Positions 15,545-24,286 of a stretch of DNA of 55,173 nt are shown here, piece after piece; the stretch's first letter is position 1, and each line of letters opens with the position of its first letter. The position numbers and the translations under genes were made by a program. Below the pieces are notes generated by a model. That model was not told where the DNA came from and did not search any database. It worked only from the letters and a program-made list of their open reading frames with translations. Source of the DNA: Sphaerochaeta sp. Phil3 (GTDB taxonomy: Bacteria > Spirochaetota > Spirochaetia > Sphaerochaetales > Sphaerochaetaceae); assembly GCA_001940825.1 (NCBI GenBank), contig MSGT01000031.1:1-55173 (forward strand), read 5' to 3'.

Positions 15545-16933
15545 ATGAAGAAGCTTCCTTTCGCTGCTTTTGTTCTTGTTCTATTCGTCTTTGTTTTCGC
15601 ACTTGCAGGCTGTGCATCGGCTTCAGGCGAGGAGGGCTCTGGGACATCGGTCTATAGTGAGAGCCCCTCCAATGCAGTTGTCCAGCCCACGGAGGTGAAG
15701 GACTATGTGGCGGACCTCAAGCTTGCCATGAATTCCGACACCGTGAAGCAGGAAGTGACCGTGAAGACGTTCGTGGACGGCGATACGACTCATTTCTATG
15801 TGCCGGAGTCTGTGATGGAGGGTGGTGTGCTCAAGGCCCGCTACCTTGCCATAAACACGCCTGAATCAACGGGTAGGGTTGAGGAGTACGGCAAGAAGGC
15901 CTCCAACTTCACGCGTGAGAGGCTTTCTAAGGCTACCTCCATAATCATAGAGAGCGACGACGACAAGTGGAACCGTGACTCCACCGGGTCAAGATACCTC
16001 GTGTGGGTCTGGTATAGGACAAGCGACAGCGAGGAATACAGGAACCTCAACGTTGAGATACTTCAGAACGGCCTTGCCATTGCATCGTCCACTGCGAACA
16101 ACCGCTATGGGTCGATTGCGATGGCGGCCCTCATGCAGGCAAAGGCTTTGAAGCTCAATGTGTTCTCAGGTGAGAAGGATCCTGATTTCTACTATGGAGA
16201 TGCCGTGGAGCTTACGATGAGCGAGCTTAGGCTCAACATCGAGAGGTACAACGGCATCAAGGTGGCGTTCGAAGGCGTTGTCGCCAAGGACGATGGAGGA
16301 AGCGTCTACATAGAGGAGTACAATCCACAGACGGATATGTACAACGGAGTTTCAGTCTACTATGGCTTCAATCTTCCAGGTCCTGCGCTCAAGGCTTTGT
16401 CCGTGGGCAACAGGGTCCGCATCGTGGGTACCGTGCAGTACTACGAGGCTGGAGGGCTGTATCAGGTCTCCGGGCTTTCGTACAAGCTCATGGATCCTGA
16501 CAACCCAAACAACGTGAAGATGATAAGCTCCGGCCACAGCGCTGCGTTCGTGAAGACATCTCCTTCCACCTTCGTTGATGGAAAGGTCAGTGTCGTGAGC
16601 ATGGACGATGATGGCGTTGAAGTCGTGCGCGAGTACGACTATGCATATCTGGCTTTGAATACGACTTTGGAGATGGACGATCTGTTCGTGGAGGATGTCC
16701 GCACGACAAGCGATCCGTCCAGCTCTTCATACGGTGCAATGACGCTTGTCTGCGTGTCAGACGGCATTGAGGTCAATGTTCGAACCACTGTGTTCACAGA
16801 TGGCAAGGGACACCTTGTCACCGCAGATGCATACATGGGTAGAACCATTGACGTCAAAGGCCTTGTGGATTCCTTTGATGGAACCTACCAGATAAAGGTC
16901 ATTTCGCCTAAGGACATCGTTATAAAAGATTAG
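15545..16933 (+). CDS. Secreted lipoprotein with thermonuclease (SNase-like) and OB-fold domains
   Basis: 462 residues. The lipobox is ALAGC, Cys22. Residues about 65-200 match staphylococcal nuclease. TFVDGDTTHFYVP holds the two Asp, RYLAINTPES holds the active-site Arg and Glu (the usual Asp of LVDTPE is Asn here), and TGSRYLVWVW provides the second Arg. From about 215 a beta-rich region (IKVAFEGVVAKDDGGSVYIE, LSVGNRVRIVGTV) looks like OB-folds, with another to the end. It begins 14 bases after the binding-protein gene, so it is in the same operon. Likely role: cell-surface phosphodiester cleavage or nucleic-acid binding; catalysis is unproven because of the Asp to Asn change. Confidence 0.8.
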   Translation: MKKLPFAAFVLVLFVFVFALAGCASASGEEGSGTSVYSESPSNAVVQPTEVKDYVADLKLAMNSDTVKQEVTVKTFVDGDTTHFYVPESVMEGGVLKARYLAINTPESTGRVEEYGKKASNFTRERLSKATSIIIESDDDKWNRDSTGSRYLVWVWYRTSDSEEYRNLNVEILQNGLAIASSTANNRYGSIAMAALMQAKALKLNVFSGEKDPDFYYGDAVELTMSELRLNIERYNGIKVAFEGVVAKDDGGSVYIEEYNPQTDMYNGVSVYYGFNLPGPALKALSVGNRVRIVGTVQYYEAGGLYQVSGLSYKLMDPDNPNNVKMISSGHSAAFVKTSPSTFVDGKVSVVSMDDDGVEVVREYDYAYLALNTTLEMDDLFVEDVRTTSDPSSSSYGAMTLVCVSDGIEVNVRTTVFTDGKGHLVTADAYMGRTIDVKGLVDSFDGTYQIKVISPKDIVIKD

Positions 16934-16957
16934 GTTTAAGATCAAAAGGAGTACAAG

Positions 16958-18295
16958 ATGAAAAAATCATTGACTTCCATTCTACTGCTTGTCGCTCTGT
17001 GCGTGTGTCTCGTTTCATGCGCAACCGTGAAGAGCGAAGTTGCCGCACCTGCCGTTGAAGAGGTTTCCGCTCTTGAATCGGCAAAGGCCTACCTCAAGGT
17101 CATGTTCGACAAGAGTTCGAAGAGCAATCCAGAGACACGCACACCAAGCGACTATGAAGTCCTTGATGTCGTTGCAATCAAAGGCGTTGAGTATCCAGTC
17201 ACATGGTCCACTGACACTGACCTCGTGAAGGCTGTTCCTGGCGAGAACCACATTGTCGTCATTGACGTAGACGAGGCTGCTCCAGAGGAGACCCACTACA
17301 TCCTCACAGCTACGATTACAGATCCTGCAACCGGCGAGACCATCACCCTTGATATCAAGCATGTCCTTCCAGAAGGACAGAAGGATCCTTCGATGGAGGA
17401 TATTGTCCTTTCTGCATACAAGCTTGCAGATGGCGAGACCATGAACAATGCCGTCACCCTCACAGGTGTCATCGTTGCAATTCCAACTGCATACAGCGAG
17501 CAGTACGGCAACATCACGGTCAACATTCAGGTTGGCGCCATGGCTGACAACATCATCCAGTGCTACAGACTCAGCGGCGAAGGCGCTGCAGCTCTTGCAG
17601 TGGGCGATGAGATCACTGTCAACGGAAAGATCAAGAACTACAAGGGAACGATCGAGTTTGACAAGCCTGTCATGGTAAGCATGGGCTACACCCCAGACCA
17701 GAAGGCCGTCGTCGATGCTGCATATGCCCTTGCTGCTGGCGAAGCCATGCCAGAGACTCAGGTCCTCGTTGGTGTCATCACCGGCATTCCAACCGCCTAC
17801 AGCGAGCAGTACGGCAACATCACCGTTGACATGATTCCAATTGGCGATGAGAGAACAGTTCAGGCATACAGACTCTGTGGCGAAGGCGTTGACAAGCTTG
17901 CTGTCGGCGACACAATCGTCGTACAGGGTGTGATCAAGAACTACAAGGGCACAATCGAGTTCGACAAGAACTGCCAGCTCTTGAGCGATGCCAAGGCCTT
18001 TGCATATCTTAAGACTCTCAAGGCTGCATACGCTCTTGAAGAGAACGCTGCACTTGAAGGTGCAAGGGTTCTCAAGGGTGTCATCACAGAGATTCCTAGT
18101 GCATATAGCGAGAAGTACGGCAACATCACAGTCAACATGGTCGTAAACGGCCTTACTGACATGGTCGTTCAGTGCTACCGCCTCACGGGTGACGGCGTTG
18201 CAACTCTTGCAATTGGAGATGAGATCACCGTTGGTGGAAACATCAAGAACTACAAGGGAACGGTTGAGTTCGACAAGGGATGCTACTTGATGTAA
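16958..18295 (+). CDS. Surface lipoprotein with Ig-like domain and three OB-fold repeats
   Basis: 445 residues; lipobox CLVSC at Cys21. Residues about 40-140 (EYPVTWSTDTD and PATGETITLD) resemble a degenerate bacterial Ig-like domain. Then come three repeats of about 95 residues, each with a 'LxGVIxxIPxAYSEQYGNITV' start and a 'GDEITVxGxIKNYKGTIEFDK' end. Such repeats accompany secreted nucleases and esterases in Firmicutes and are assigned to the OB/nucleic-acid-binding fold. It follows the SNase-like gene by 24 bases with AAAAGGAG upstream and ends at a strong terminator. It may be an extracellular nucleic-acid or polymer binder; the ligand is unknown. Confidence 0.8.
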   Translation: MKKSLTSILLLVALCVCLVSCATVKSEVAAPAVEEVSALESAKAYLKVMFDKSSKSNPETRTPSDYEVLDVVAIKGVEYPVTWSTDTDLVKAVPGENHIVVIDVDEAAPEETHYILTATITDPATGETITLDIKHVLPEGQKDPSMEDIVLSAYKLADGETMNNAVTLTGVIVAIPTAYSEQYGNITVNIQVGAMADNIIQCYRLSGEGAAALAVGDEITVNGKIKNYKGTIEFDKPVMVSMGYTPDQKAVVDAAYALAAGEAMPETQVLVGVITGIPTAYSEQYGNITVDMIPIGDERTVQAYRLCGEGVDKLAVGDTIVVQGVIKNYKGTIEFDKNCQLLSDAKAFAYLKTLKAAYALEENAALEGARVLKGVITEIPSAYSEKYGNITVNMVVNGLTDMVVQCYRLTGDGVATLAIGDEITVGGNIKNYKGTVEFDKGCYLM

Positions 18296-18325
18296 TCCCT
18301 TATTCGAACGTTGGTTCTGAAAACA

Positions 18326-18357
18326 AAAGACCGCCTGACTGGCGGTCTTTCTTTATT
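18326..18357. terminator. Bidirectional rho-independent terminator
   Basis: AAAGACCGCC (18326-18335) pairs perfectly with GGCGGTCTTT (18341-18350), 5-base loop, followed by TCTTTATTT. It serves the ABC/lipoprotein operon on the plus strand. It probably also serves surE on the minus strand, whose stop lies at 18353-18355. Confidence 0.92.
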
Positions 18358-19087
18358 TGTGGAACGGATTCAAATGCTTGATTTGCTCGTAGGCGTTCTC
18401 TGCGGTCCTCACCGTATCAAGCGGTGTTATTGAGATATAGCCGTTAAGCGTTGCATCCAGGTCTTCAACGTAGTTCTGGGCGCCCTTGTACACAGAGTAG
18501 CCCTCGACTTGGTAGATGTCGTTTCCAAGGTAGTGGAAACGATCCTTGTAGAATGCTCCGCCTTGGCGTGTGATGAGTATTTCATCATGTGGTACGAGCG
18601 GAATGTTCGCATTGTATATCCTGTTGTAATCAAAGAGCTTGTTCTCCAGGATGAAGTCATAGACCCTATCAAGGTTCGCCTTTGCACCATCGAACGTCTC
18701 TGGAACGGTTGAGAACGCTATGGCGTTGCATCCCATGTAGGCGGCTTCGAATATGGCTCCGTCCGTACCTGAGTAGGCTATGTCCTCTCCAAGGTTGAGG
18801 CCTTTGTTTATTCCAGAGAGTACAAGGTCATAGCGTTGCTTGAGACCGTTGAAGCCAAAACGCACGCAATCTGCCGGAGTTGAGTCTACATAATACCAGT
18901 CTATACCTTCGATCATCTCGACCTTCTTGGCCTCATATGGTTTATGTATTTCTATTCCGTGGCTTCTTCCGCTTTGCTCGTTCTTTGGAGCTGCAACTGT
19001 GACATGGCCAAGCTTCTTCGCCCATGAAGCAAGGATTCCAATACCTTCTGAATTGTATCCGTCATCGTTCGTTATGAGTATTCTCAT
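18353..19087 (-). CDS. surE: 5'/3'-nucleotidase SurE
   Basis: 244 residues. MRILITNDDGYNSEGI carries the Asp pair of the metal site, followed by AAPKNEQSGRSHGI and PADCVRFG, all SurE hallmarks; VLSGINKGLNLGEDIAYSGTDG completes the active site. It hydrolyses nucleoside monophosphates in the cytosol. An ATG at 19093 is in frame, but GGAGG is adjacent to it and better spaced for 19087. That start overlaps the stop of the DHH gene by ATGA. Last gene of the thyA cluster. Confidence 0.94.
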   Translation of the reverse strand: MRILITNDDGYNSEGIGILASWAKKLGHVTVAAPKNEQSGRSHGIEIHKPYEAKKVEMIEGIDWYYVDSTPADCVRFGFNGLKQRYDLVLSGINKGLNLGEDIAYSGTDGAIFEAAYMGCNAIAFSTVPETFDGAKANLDRVYDFILENKLFDYNRIYNANIPLVPHDEILITRQGGAFYKDRFHYLGNDIYQVEGYSVYKGAQNYVEDLDATLNGYISITPLDTVRTAENAYEQIKHLNPFHK

Positions 19088-20079
19088 AGCCATCCTCCGT
19101 TGTTTGATTTGTATTGACCTAGAAGGGAGTCTGCATCCTCGATCAATGCCTTCATTTCGTCTTCGCTGTAGACAGTCGCACCTGATGCGAACGCATGTCC
19201 CCCTCCATGGTACTTCTGTGCAAGTTGGTTCACTGTGACGAATCGAGACCTTAGACGAACCCTCGTTGAGCCGTCATCGTTCTCTATGAATGCAAGCCAA
19301 ATAAGGCTTCCTTTTATCTTGTCCATGAATCCAACGCTGCAGCTTGCCTGTTCGTTTGACAGAGAAAGCTCCTTCTGCATGTTTTGGCTGACGTATGTGT
19401 ACGCAACTCCGTTCTTGGTTATGTCCATGTTCTCTATGACCTTTGCCTTGAACTTCTGGAACGAGAAGTCTTCAAGGTAGAGGTTTGCATAAAGCGTTGT
19501 AGTGTCTATGCCAAAGTCCAAAAGGAAGCCTGCGAGCCTAAGTGTGTCACCGCTTGTCTCTGCGAACTGGAAGCGTCCAGAGTCCGTCACCATTCCTGCG
19601 AACACCAATGTTGCGATTTGCTTGTCGCATCTAAGCTCGTTTGAAAATGACTTGAGGAGGTCCGCAACCATTTCACACACTGACGACCTGTAGTCTTCCA
19701 CCCATACAACGTCTCCATAAGACTCCGCCTCTATGTGGTGATCCAGCTTTATGATTTCCTTTGCAAGAAGGGCTTTCTTGTTGGAAACCCTGTCCAATGT
19801 TGCAGTATCCATTATGATTGCAAGTGCATCTTCGTAGAACGAGTCGTCAACCTGGGGATCTTCGCTACCTAGAAATGCTAAGTGCTGGGAGTAGTCACAG
19901 TTTATGACCCTTACGTCTTTGTTCGGAAACGATAGCCTAAGAGCATTGCAAAGGCCTTTTGTTGAACCTATTGCATCGCCATCGGGTCTTAAATGCCTTG
20001 TTATGACGATTTTGTCATACTGTTTTATCTTGTCTAGGACGGCCTTCTTCGCTTCCATTCCGCTCTTTTCCTTTGTCAT
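19084..20079 (-). CDS. DHH/DHHA1 phosphoesterase, NrnA-like (copy A)
   Basis: 331 residues. RPDGDAIGS, IIMDTA and KLDHH form the DHH metal site, VTDSGRFQF is the conserved mid-motif, and HGGGHAFASGA is the DHHA1 substrate-binding loop. NrnA proteins degrade nanoRNA or linear dinucleotides and dephosphorylate pAp. The ATG overlaps the previous gene's stop by ATGA and the stop overlaps surE by ATGA. About a third identical by eye to the neighbouring copy B, so an old duplication. Confidence 0.92.
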   Translation of the reverse strand: MTKEKSGMEAKKAVLDKIKQYDKIVITRHLRPDGDAIGSTKGLCNALRLSFPNKDVRVINCDYSQHLAFLGSEDPQVDDSFYEDALAIIMDTATLDRVSNKKALLAKEIIKLDHHIEAESYGDVVWVEDYRSSVCEMVADLLKSFSNELRCDKQIATLVFAGMVTDSGRFQFAETSGDTLRLAGFLLDFGIDTTTLYANLYLEDFSFQKFKAKVIENMDITKNGVAYTYVSQNMQKELSLSNEQASCSVGFMDKIKGSLIWLAFIENDDGSTRVRLRSRFVTVNQLAQKYHGGGHAFASGATVYSEDEMKALIEDADSLLGQYKSNNGGWL

Positions 20080-21050
20080 TCTTCTTTCCTGTCGTCGTTC
20101 TGCGATAGTGCAGCCAATGCATCGAGCTCCCTCAGCATGTCCATGGCTAGGGATTGAGAGTTGACTGTAGCACCACTTGCCTTTGCATGTCCACCCCCTC
20201 CATACTTGACGGCTATTGGGTTGATGTTGCAGTCGGAGGATCTGAGCTCACAGGCAACACCGTTTTCGTCCTCTGCGAAAGCGACCCATATTTCAATGCC
20301 TTCTATGTCTCCCATTACATTGACGAAAGCCCTTGCTGCCGTTGGTGCGTCAAGATTGTCCTCTTCAAGCTCTTCCTTCGTTGTATAGGTGTAGGCTACG
20401 TTGTGCTTTGTCGTCTTTATCCTGAGTGTGAATTTTGCTTTGAGCTTCACGGAATAAAGCTCATTTGTATAGAGGGCTTTGTAGATTGATGCAGTGTCTA
20501 TATTGCTTTTCATCAGAAATGAAGCCAACATGAACGTTCGTGAGTTCGTGGAGTCGTATCTGAAACGGCCTGAATCGGTGACGATTCCAGTGAATAGTGC
20601 TGTGGCTGCACCGTCACCTACCTTGAGCTTGCAACTTTTGGCGAACAAGGCGATGATCCCGCAGCAGCTTTCGAATGATTGGTCTATCACCTCTATGTTG
20701 GCTATGCGACCCATGAAGATGTGGTGATCGAATCTGAGAGTCTTGCCTGCAAGTCTCCATCTATCGTCGCTTATCAGTGTGGGTGCGGAAGTGTCCAGAA
20801 TGATTGCAAGGGCATTTGTATAGAAGGAGTCTGGAATGTCGTCCATGGAAAGAGCGTGAAGCATGAATGACAGTCTTTCGTTCGTATCTCCCACCATGTA
20901 GACCTCCTTTTGTGGAAAGTTGTCCTTGATTAGGTGGAAAAGGCCAATCTGACTGCCGTATGCGTCTCCATCGGGTCTTGTGTGACGGTGTATGATGATG
21001 CGTTTCGCTTCCTTGATTGCTTCAAGGGCTGGTCCAAATGCGGGCTTCAT
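20076..21050 (-). CDS. DHH/DHHA1 phosphoesterase, NrnA-like (copy B)
   Basis: 324 residues. TRPDGDAYGS, IILDTS, RFDHH, VTDSGRFRY and GGGGHAKASGA are all present, so it should be catalytically competent. It overlaps folA upstream and copy A downstream by 4 bases each. Divergence from copy A in the helical linker suggests the two have different substrates (for example nanoRNA versus pAp or c-di-AMP products). Confidence 0.92.
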   Translation of the reverse strand: MKPAFGPALEAIKEAKRIIIHRHTRPDGDAYGSQIGLFHLIKDNFPQKEVYMVGDTNERLSFMLHALSMDDIPDSFYTNALAIILDTSAPTLISDDRWRLAGKTLRFDHHIFMGRIANIEVIDQSFESCCGIIALFAKSCKLKVGDGAATALFTGIVTDSGRFRYDSTNSRTFMLASFLMKSNIDTASIYKALYTNELYSVKLKAKFTLRIKTTKHNVAYTYTTKEELEEDNLDAPTAARAFVNVMGDIEGIEIWVAFAEDENGVACELRSSDCNINPIAVKYGGGGHAKASGATVNSQSLAMDMLRELDALAALSQNDDRKEE

Positions 21051-21586
21051 TGGCGGGCTTCTCCTTTGGAATCCGGGTGCGCTGCAACGTTCATGTTCTC
21101 ATAGATGGTAAACCTGATTTTGAACCCGTTGTCATCGATTGGATTGGACTCCCATGCAAGTCTCCAGTTCTCCATCTCATCAAGGTTGTCGAAGAACACC
21201 TGCGCTTCGCCATCTGCATCAACCTTTGTGAGCAATACCTTGTCGCAATAGGGAAGTAGCGTATGATACATCATTGCTCCTCCTATCACGAAAACGTCTT
21301 CGCTTGGATATTTTGAGATTTCAGCGAACAGCTCGTCCAGACTTTCCACCATTGTGAAACCATCGGTCTTCGCCCTTTGTCCGTCTCCGTTTGGCCAAAG
21401 GACTATGTTCGTTCTGTTCTTGAGAGGTTTTCCTCCCGGAAAAGACAGCAGGGTGTTGGATCCCATGACGACGACTTTTCCAATGGTTGTGTCTCTGAAG
21501 TACTTCATATCCTTTGGAAGCTTGAACATAAGGTCGTTGGCTTTGCCTATTCCCCATTTTCTATCGCAGTGAAGTATGGCTTGCAT
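21047..21586 (-). CDS. folA: Dihydrofolate reductase
   Basis: 179 residues. The N-terminus CDRKWGIGKANDLMFKLPKDMKYF has the catalytic acid (Asp in PKDM, equivalent to Asp27 of E. coli). VVVMGSNTLLSFPGGKPLKNR is the NADPH loop and VFVIGGAMMYHTLLPYCDKV the conserved GG segment. It regenerates tetrahydrofolate after the thymidylate synthase encoded just upstream. AAAGGAG precedes the ATG. The MxxILHCDRKWGIG start departs from the usual ISLI/AAM pattern but keeps length and spacing. Confidence 0.93.
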   Translation of the reverse strand: MQAILHCDRKWGIGKANDLMFKLPKDMKYFRDTTIGKVVVMGSNTLLSFPGGKPLKNRTNIVLWPNGDGQRAKTDGFTMVESLDELFAEISKYPSEDVFVIGGAMMYHTLLPYCDKVLLTKVDADGEAQVFFDNLDEMENWRLAWESNPIDDNGFKIRFTIYENMNVAAHPDSKGEARQ

Positions 21587-21614
21587 CGTTGGTCTCCTTT
21601 GATTTTATCTACTT

Positions 21615-22445
21615 TCAAATGGCAACTGGGATATCGTATTTCTTCTTACAGTATTCGTAGCCCTCAAGTTTGAAATCATCCTCCGTAAAGGCGTAGAAGT
21701 CTTTTACGTTGGGGTTAACGATAAGCTTTGGGGCTTTGTATGATGTATTGTCCAGCATTTCCTTTACTATTGGTATGTGCCTGTCGTAGATGTGTGCATC
21801 TGCAATTACATGCACCAGTTCTCCAGCCACAAGGCCACTGACCTGAGCCATCATTACAAGCAATATACTGTATTGCACTACGTTCCAGTTGTTGGCTGTA
21901 AGCATGTCCTGGGACCTTTGGTTGAGGATTCCGTTCAGGACGTTCCCGCTTACGTTGAACGTCATTGAGTATGCACAGGGGTAGAGTCCCATTTCGCTTA
22001 GGTCATGGTGGTTGTATATGTTGGTGAGTATCCTTCGGCTTTGAGGGTTGTGTTTGAGGTCGTAGAGAACTCTGTCGACTTGGTCGAATTGCCCTTCTGG
22101 ATATTTGTGCTTGACTCCAAGTTGGTAGCCATAAGCCTTGCCTATGGAGCCTTCTTCATTTGCCCAGTTGTCCCATATGTGGCTTTTTAGATCCTTTACG
22201 TTGTTGGACTTCCTTTGCCATATCCAAAGAAGCTCGTCTATGGCGGACTTCATGTAAGTCCTTCTTAGCGTCATTATTGGAAATTCCTGTCTTAGGTCGT
22301 AGCGATTGACTATGCAGAACTTCTTTATCGTATGGGCTGGCGTTCCATCCGCCCAGTGGGGGCGAACCTCCAAGTCGGCATCTGAATAGCCGTTCTCAAG
22401 AATGTCTCGAACGTTCTCCTTGAATATGTCATCGGCTCTGCTCAT
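21615..22445 (-). CDS. thyA: Thymidylate synthase, ThyA of the B. subtilis/phage type
   Basis: 276 residues, dUMP to dTMP with methylene-tetrahydrofolate. Features that match B. subtilis ThyA rather than the E. coli type: DGTPAHT near residue 32, ELLWIWQRKSNNV, and YPCAYSMTF around the catalytic Cys, where the more usual motif is PPCH. RSQDM and HIYDRH supply substrate-binding Arg, Asp and His. The frame is open to 22517, but ATG 22445 has AAGGAG upstream. It heads the thyA-folA-DHH-DHH-surE cluster. Confidence 0.94.
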   Translation of the reverse strand: MSRADDIFKENVRDILENGYSDADLEVRPHWADGTPAHTIKKFCIVNRYDLRQEFPIMTLRRTYMKSAIDELLWIWQRKSNNVKDLKSHIWDNWANEEGSIGKAYGYQLGVKHKYPEGQFDQVDRVLYDLKHNPQSRRILTNIYNHHDLSEMGLYPCAYSMTFNVSGNVLNGILNQRSQDMLTANNWNVVQYSILLVMMAQVSGLVAGELVHVIADAHIYDRHIPIVKEMLDNTSYKAPKLIVNPNVKDFYAFTEDDFKLEGYEYCKKKYDIPVAI

Positions 22446-22519
22446 GGTGTTTCTCCTTGGCTTTTCGCATTTCCAGGCTCCCTCGTTTTGCATGAAATGG
22501 GGCTCTTCGCTGAACATCC

Positions 22520-22548
22520 ATTATCGCAAAAGAAAGTGGTAGTTTCAA
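22520..22548 (-). promoter_or_regulatory. Promoter of the thyA cluster
   Basis: Minus strand TTGAAA (22543-22548), 17-bp spacer, GATAAT (22520-22525) with an extended TG one base upstream of the -10. This gives a leader of about 70 bases to thyA. Confidence 0.65.
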
Positions 22549-22602
22549 CAAGGACTCTGGATGTTGCAGGACTAGGACTTACAGGTGCCTCCTACCCTTG
22601 CA

Positions 22603-22608
22603 TATAAT
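22603..22608 (+). promoter_or_regulatory. Likely -10 element of the NhaC gene
   Basis: A consensus TATAAT with TTGCA before it. No convincing -35 (TTACAG at 22579-22584 is weak). GGGAAAAACCCC just downstream could fold as a small hairpin in the leader. Confidence 0.4.
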
Positions 22609-22692
22609 GGGAAAAACCCCTATGGTTGATACGCTGTGTTCAGGTATTCAAGCTCGAAAGAGCAAAGATGAAAGAAAAGGGAGTTGGTAGTT

Positions 22693-24201
22693 ATGTCGAA
22701 TTCGGGAATTAGTGATGTGAAATGGAGTTCGAGGAAGACCATAATAGCCGCTGTTTTGGTCGTTGCTTGCTCTTTTCTTATGGCATGTCTCATACCGGAG
22801 TCCATGAGGGGCTCTTCGTCCTATGGGATATTCTCCGTCATTCCAGCCGTCTTTCTCATAGCCTATATATTCTTCACCAAAAGGATTTTCGAGGCCCTCA
22901 TACTTGCATCCCTGATGGGGTACATTATGATTGGTCCAATGGATGCCGTGAACAGCTTTAGCACTGGAATACTTGATGTCATGATGTCCGAGGACATTGC
23001 ATGGCTCATAATCGTGTGTGGTCTTATGGGAAGCGTCATAGCCATGGTTGAGAAAGCCGGTGGGGCATGGGCTTTTGGAGAGTGGGTCGCAAAGAAAGCG
23101 AAGACCAGGACGTCCGTTCTCATATGGACATGGGTGCTTGGTATCGTGATATTCCTTGACGACTACCTCAATGCACTTGTCATTGGGTCCTGCATGTCTC
23201 CTCTGTGCGACAAGCACAAGGAACCAAGGGAGTTCCTTTCGTTCATTGTCGATTCCACTGCCGCTCCTGCATGTGTTCTCATTCCAATATCAACATGGGG
23301 AGTCTTCTGTGGAAGGCTACTTGAAGCCAATGGCTGGGCTCCTCATGGAGAAGGGCTTGCGTACTTCATCAAGACCATACCATTTAATTTCTATGCGTGG
23401 ATAGGCATCCTGATAGTGCCGTTCTTCATCTTCAACATAATCAAACCATTCGGTCCAATGAAGAAGGCTTACGAGCGTGTGGCCAATGGCGGACCTATAG
23501 TGCCAGAAGGATCGGAGAAGGTTGATATAAGAGGCGGTCGTCCAATCATGGAGCATGAAAACGCCAGAATCGTCAACTTCTTCATCCCAATCCTTTCGCT
23601 GATATTCTTTGCGATGATTCCTGTCTTCAAGTCCAAAAGCGTTGGAGACTTGGACATGCAGCTTGGTGTCATATGCACCCTTGCGGTGTGCTTCGTGCTT
23701 TATCTTGCCCAAGGCGTCATGACGGCAGGAGAGTATTGGGAGTGCTTCATAGGCGGTCTCAAGAACATGCTCAACTCAATCCTCCTGATGATCCTTGCAT
23801 TCCTTTTTGCGGACATGAACGAGAAGATTGGCTTCACTTACTACATGATACACACTGCCGAGAGGTTCATGACACCTCAGCTCATGCCTCTTGTCATATT
23901 CGTCATCCTGTCCATAACTGAATTCGTGACTGGTACGAACTGGGGAATGTACATCATAGCACTTCCTATCGTCATTCCTCTTGCAATGGACATGGGTGTG
24001 AACGTGGCTTTGGCAGTCAGCGCCGTCGTATCCGCCGGTGTCTTTGGAAGCCATATTTGCTTTTATTCCGATGCCACAGTAATTACATCTGCTGCAACGG
24101 GATGCGACAACTTTGCCCATGCAAAGACACAGGTGCCATACGGGCTTCTTGCAGCGGCGATAACAATGGTCATGTATCTTATCGCAGGTTTCATTTTCTA
24201 G
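22693..24201 (+). CDS. NhaC family Na+/H+ antiporter
   Basis: 502 residues, about 11-12 helices. FLDDYLNALVIGSCMSPLCDK and STWGVFCGRLLE carry the polar membrane residues of the NhaC family (PF03553). The second half contains TEFVTGTNWGMYIIALPIVI and GSHICFYSDATVITSAATGCD, a family signature. It exchanges Na+ (or a carboxylate or amine counter-ion in relatives) for H+ at the inner membrane. A TTG at 22684 is in frame; ATG 22693 with AAGGGAG upstream is preferred. It stands alone, divergent from the thyA cluster. Confidence 0.9.
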   Translation: MSNSGISDVKWSSRKTIIAAVLVVACSFLMACLIPESMRGSSSYGIFSVIPAVFLIAYIFFTKRIFEALILASLMGYIMIGPMDAVNSFSTGILDVMMSEDIAWLIIVCGLMGSVIAMVEKAGGAWAFGEWVAKKAKTRTSVLIWTWVLGIVIFLDDYLNALVIGSCMSPLCDKHKEPREFLSFIVDSTAAPACVLIPISTWGVFCGRLLEANGWAPHGEGLAYFIKTIPFNFYAWIGILIVPFFIFNIIKPFGPMKKAYERVANGGPIVPEGSEKVDIRGGRPIMEHENARIVNFFIPILSLIFFAMIPVFKSKSVGDLDMQLGVICTLAVCFVLYLAQGVMTAGEYWECFIGGLKNMLNSILLMILAFLFADMNEKIGFTYYMIHTAERFMTPQLMPLVIFVILSITEFVTGTNWGMYIIALPIVIPLAMDMGVNVALAVSAVVSAGVFGSHICFYSDATVITSAATGCDNFAHAKTQVPYGLLAAAITMVMYLIAGFIF

Positions 24202-24271
24202 AACCTATAGCCAAAACCAAGGGTTTTTGAGTTTTCTCGTGTCATAGAGCCTTGAATTGTCGTATCATTGA

Positions 24272-24286
24272 AGAGGAGGTTCCTCT
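24272..24286 (+). promoter_or_regulatory. Hairpin that can sequester the beta-galactosidase ribosome site
   Basis: AGAGGA (24272-24277) and TCCTCT (24281-24286) are perfect inverted arms around GGT, and the ATG follows at 24287. The ribosome-binding sequence GAGGAGG lies within the stem and loop. Confidence 0.5.
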
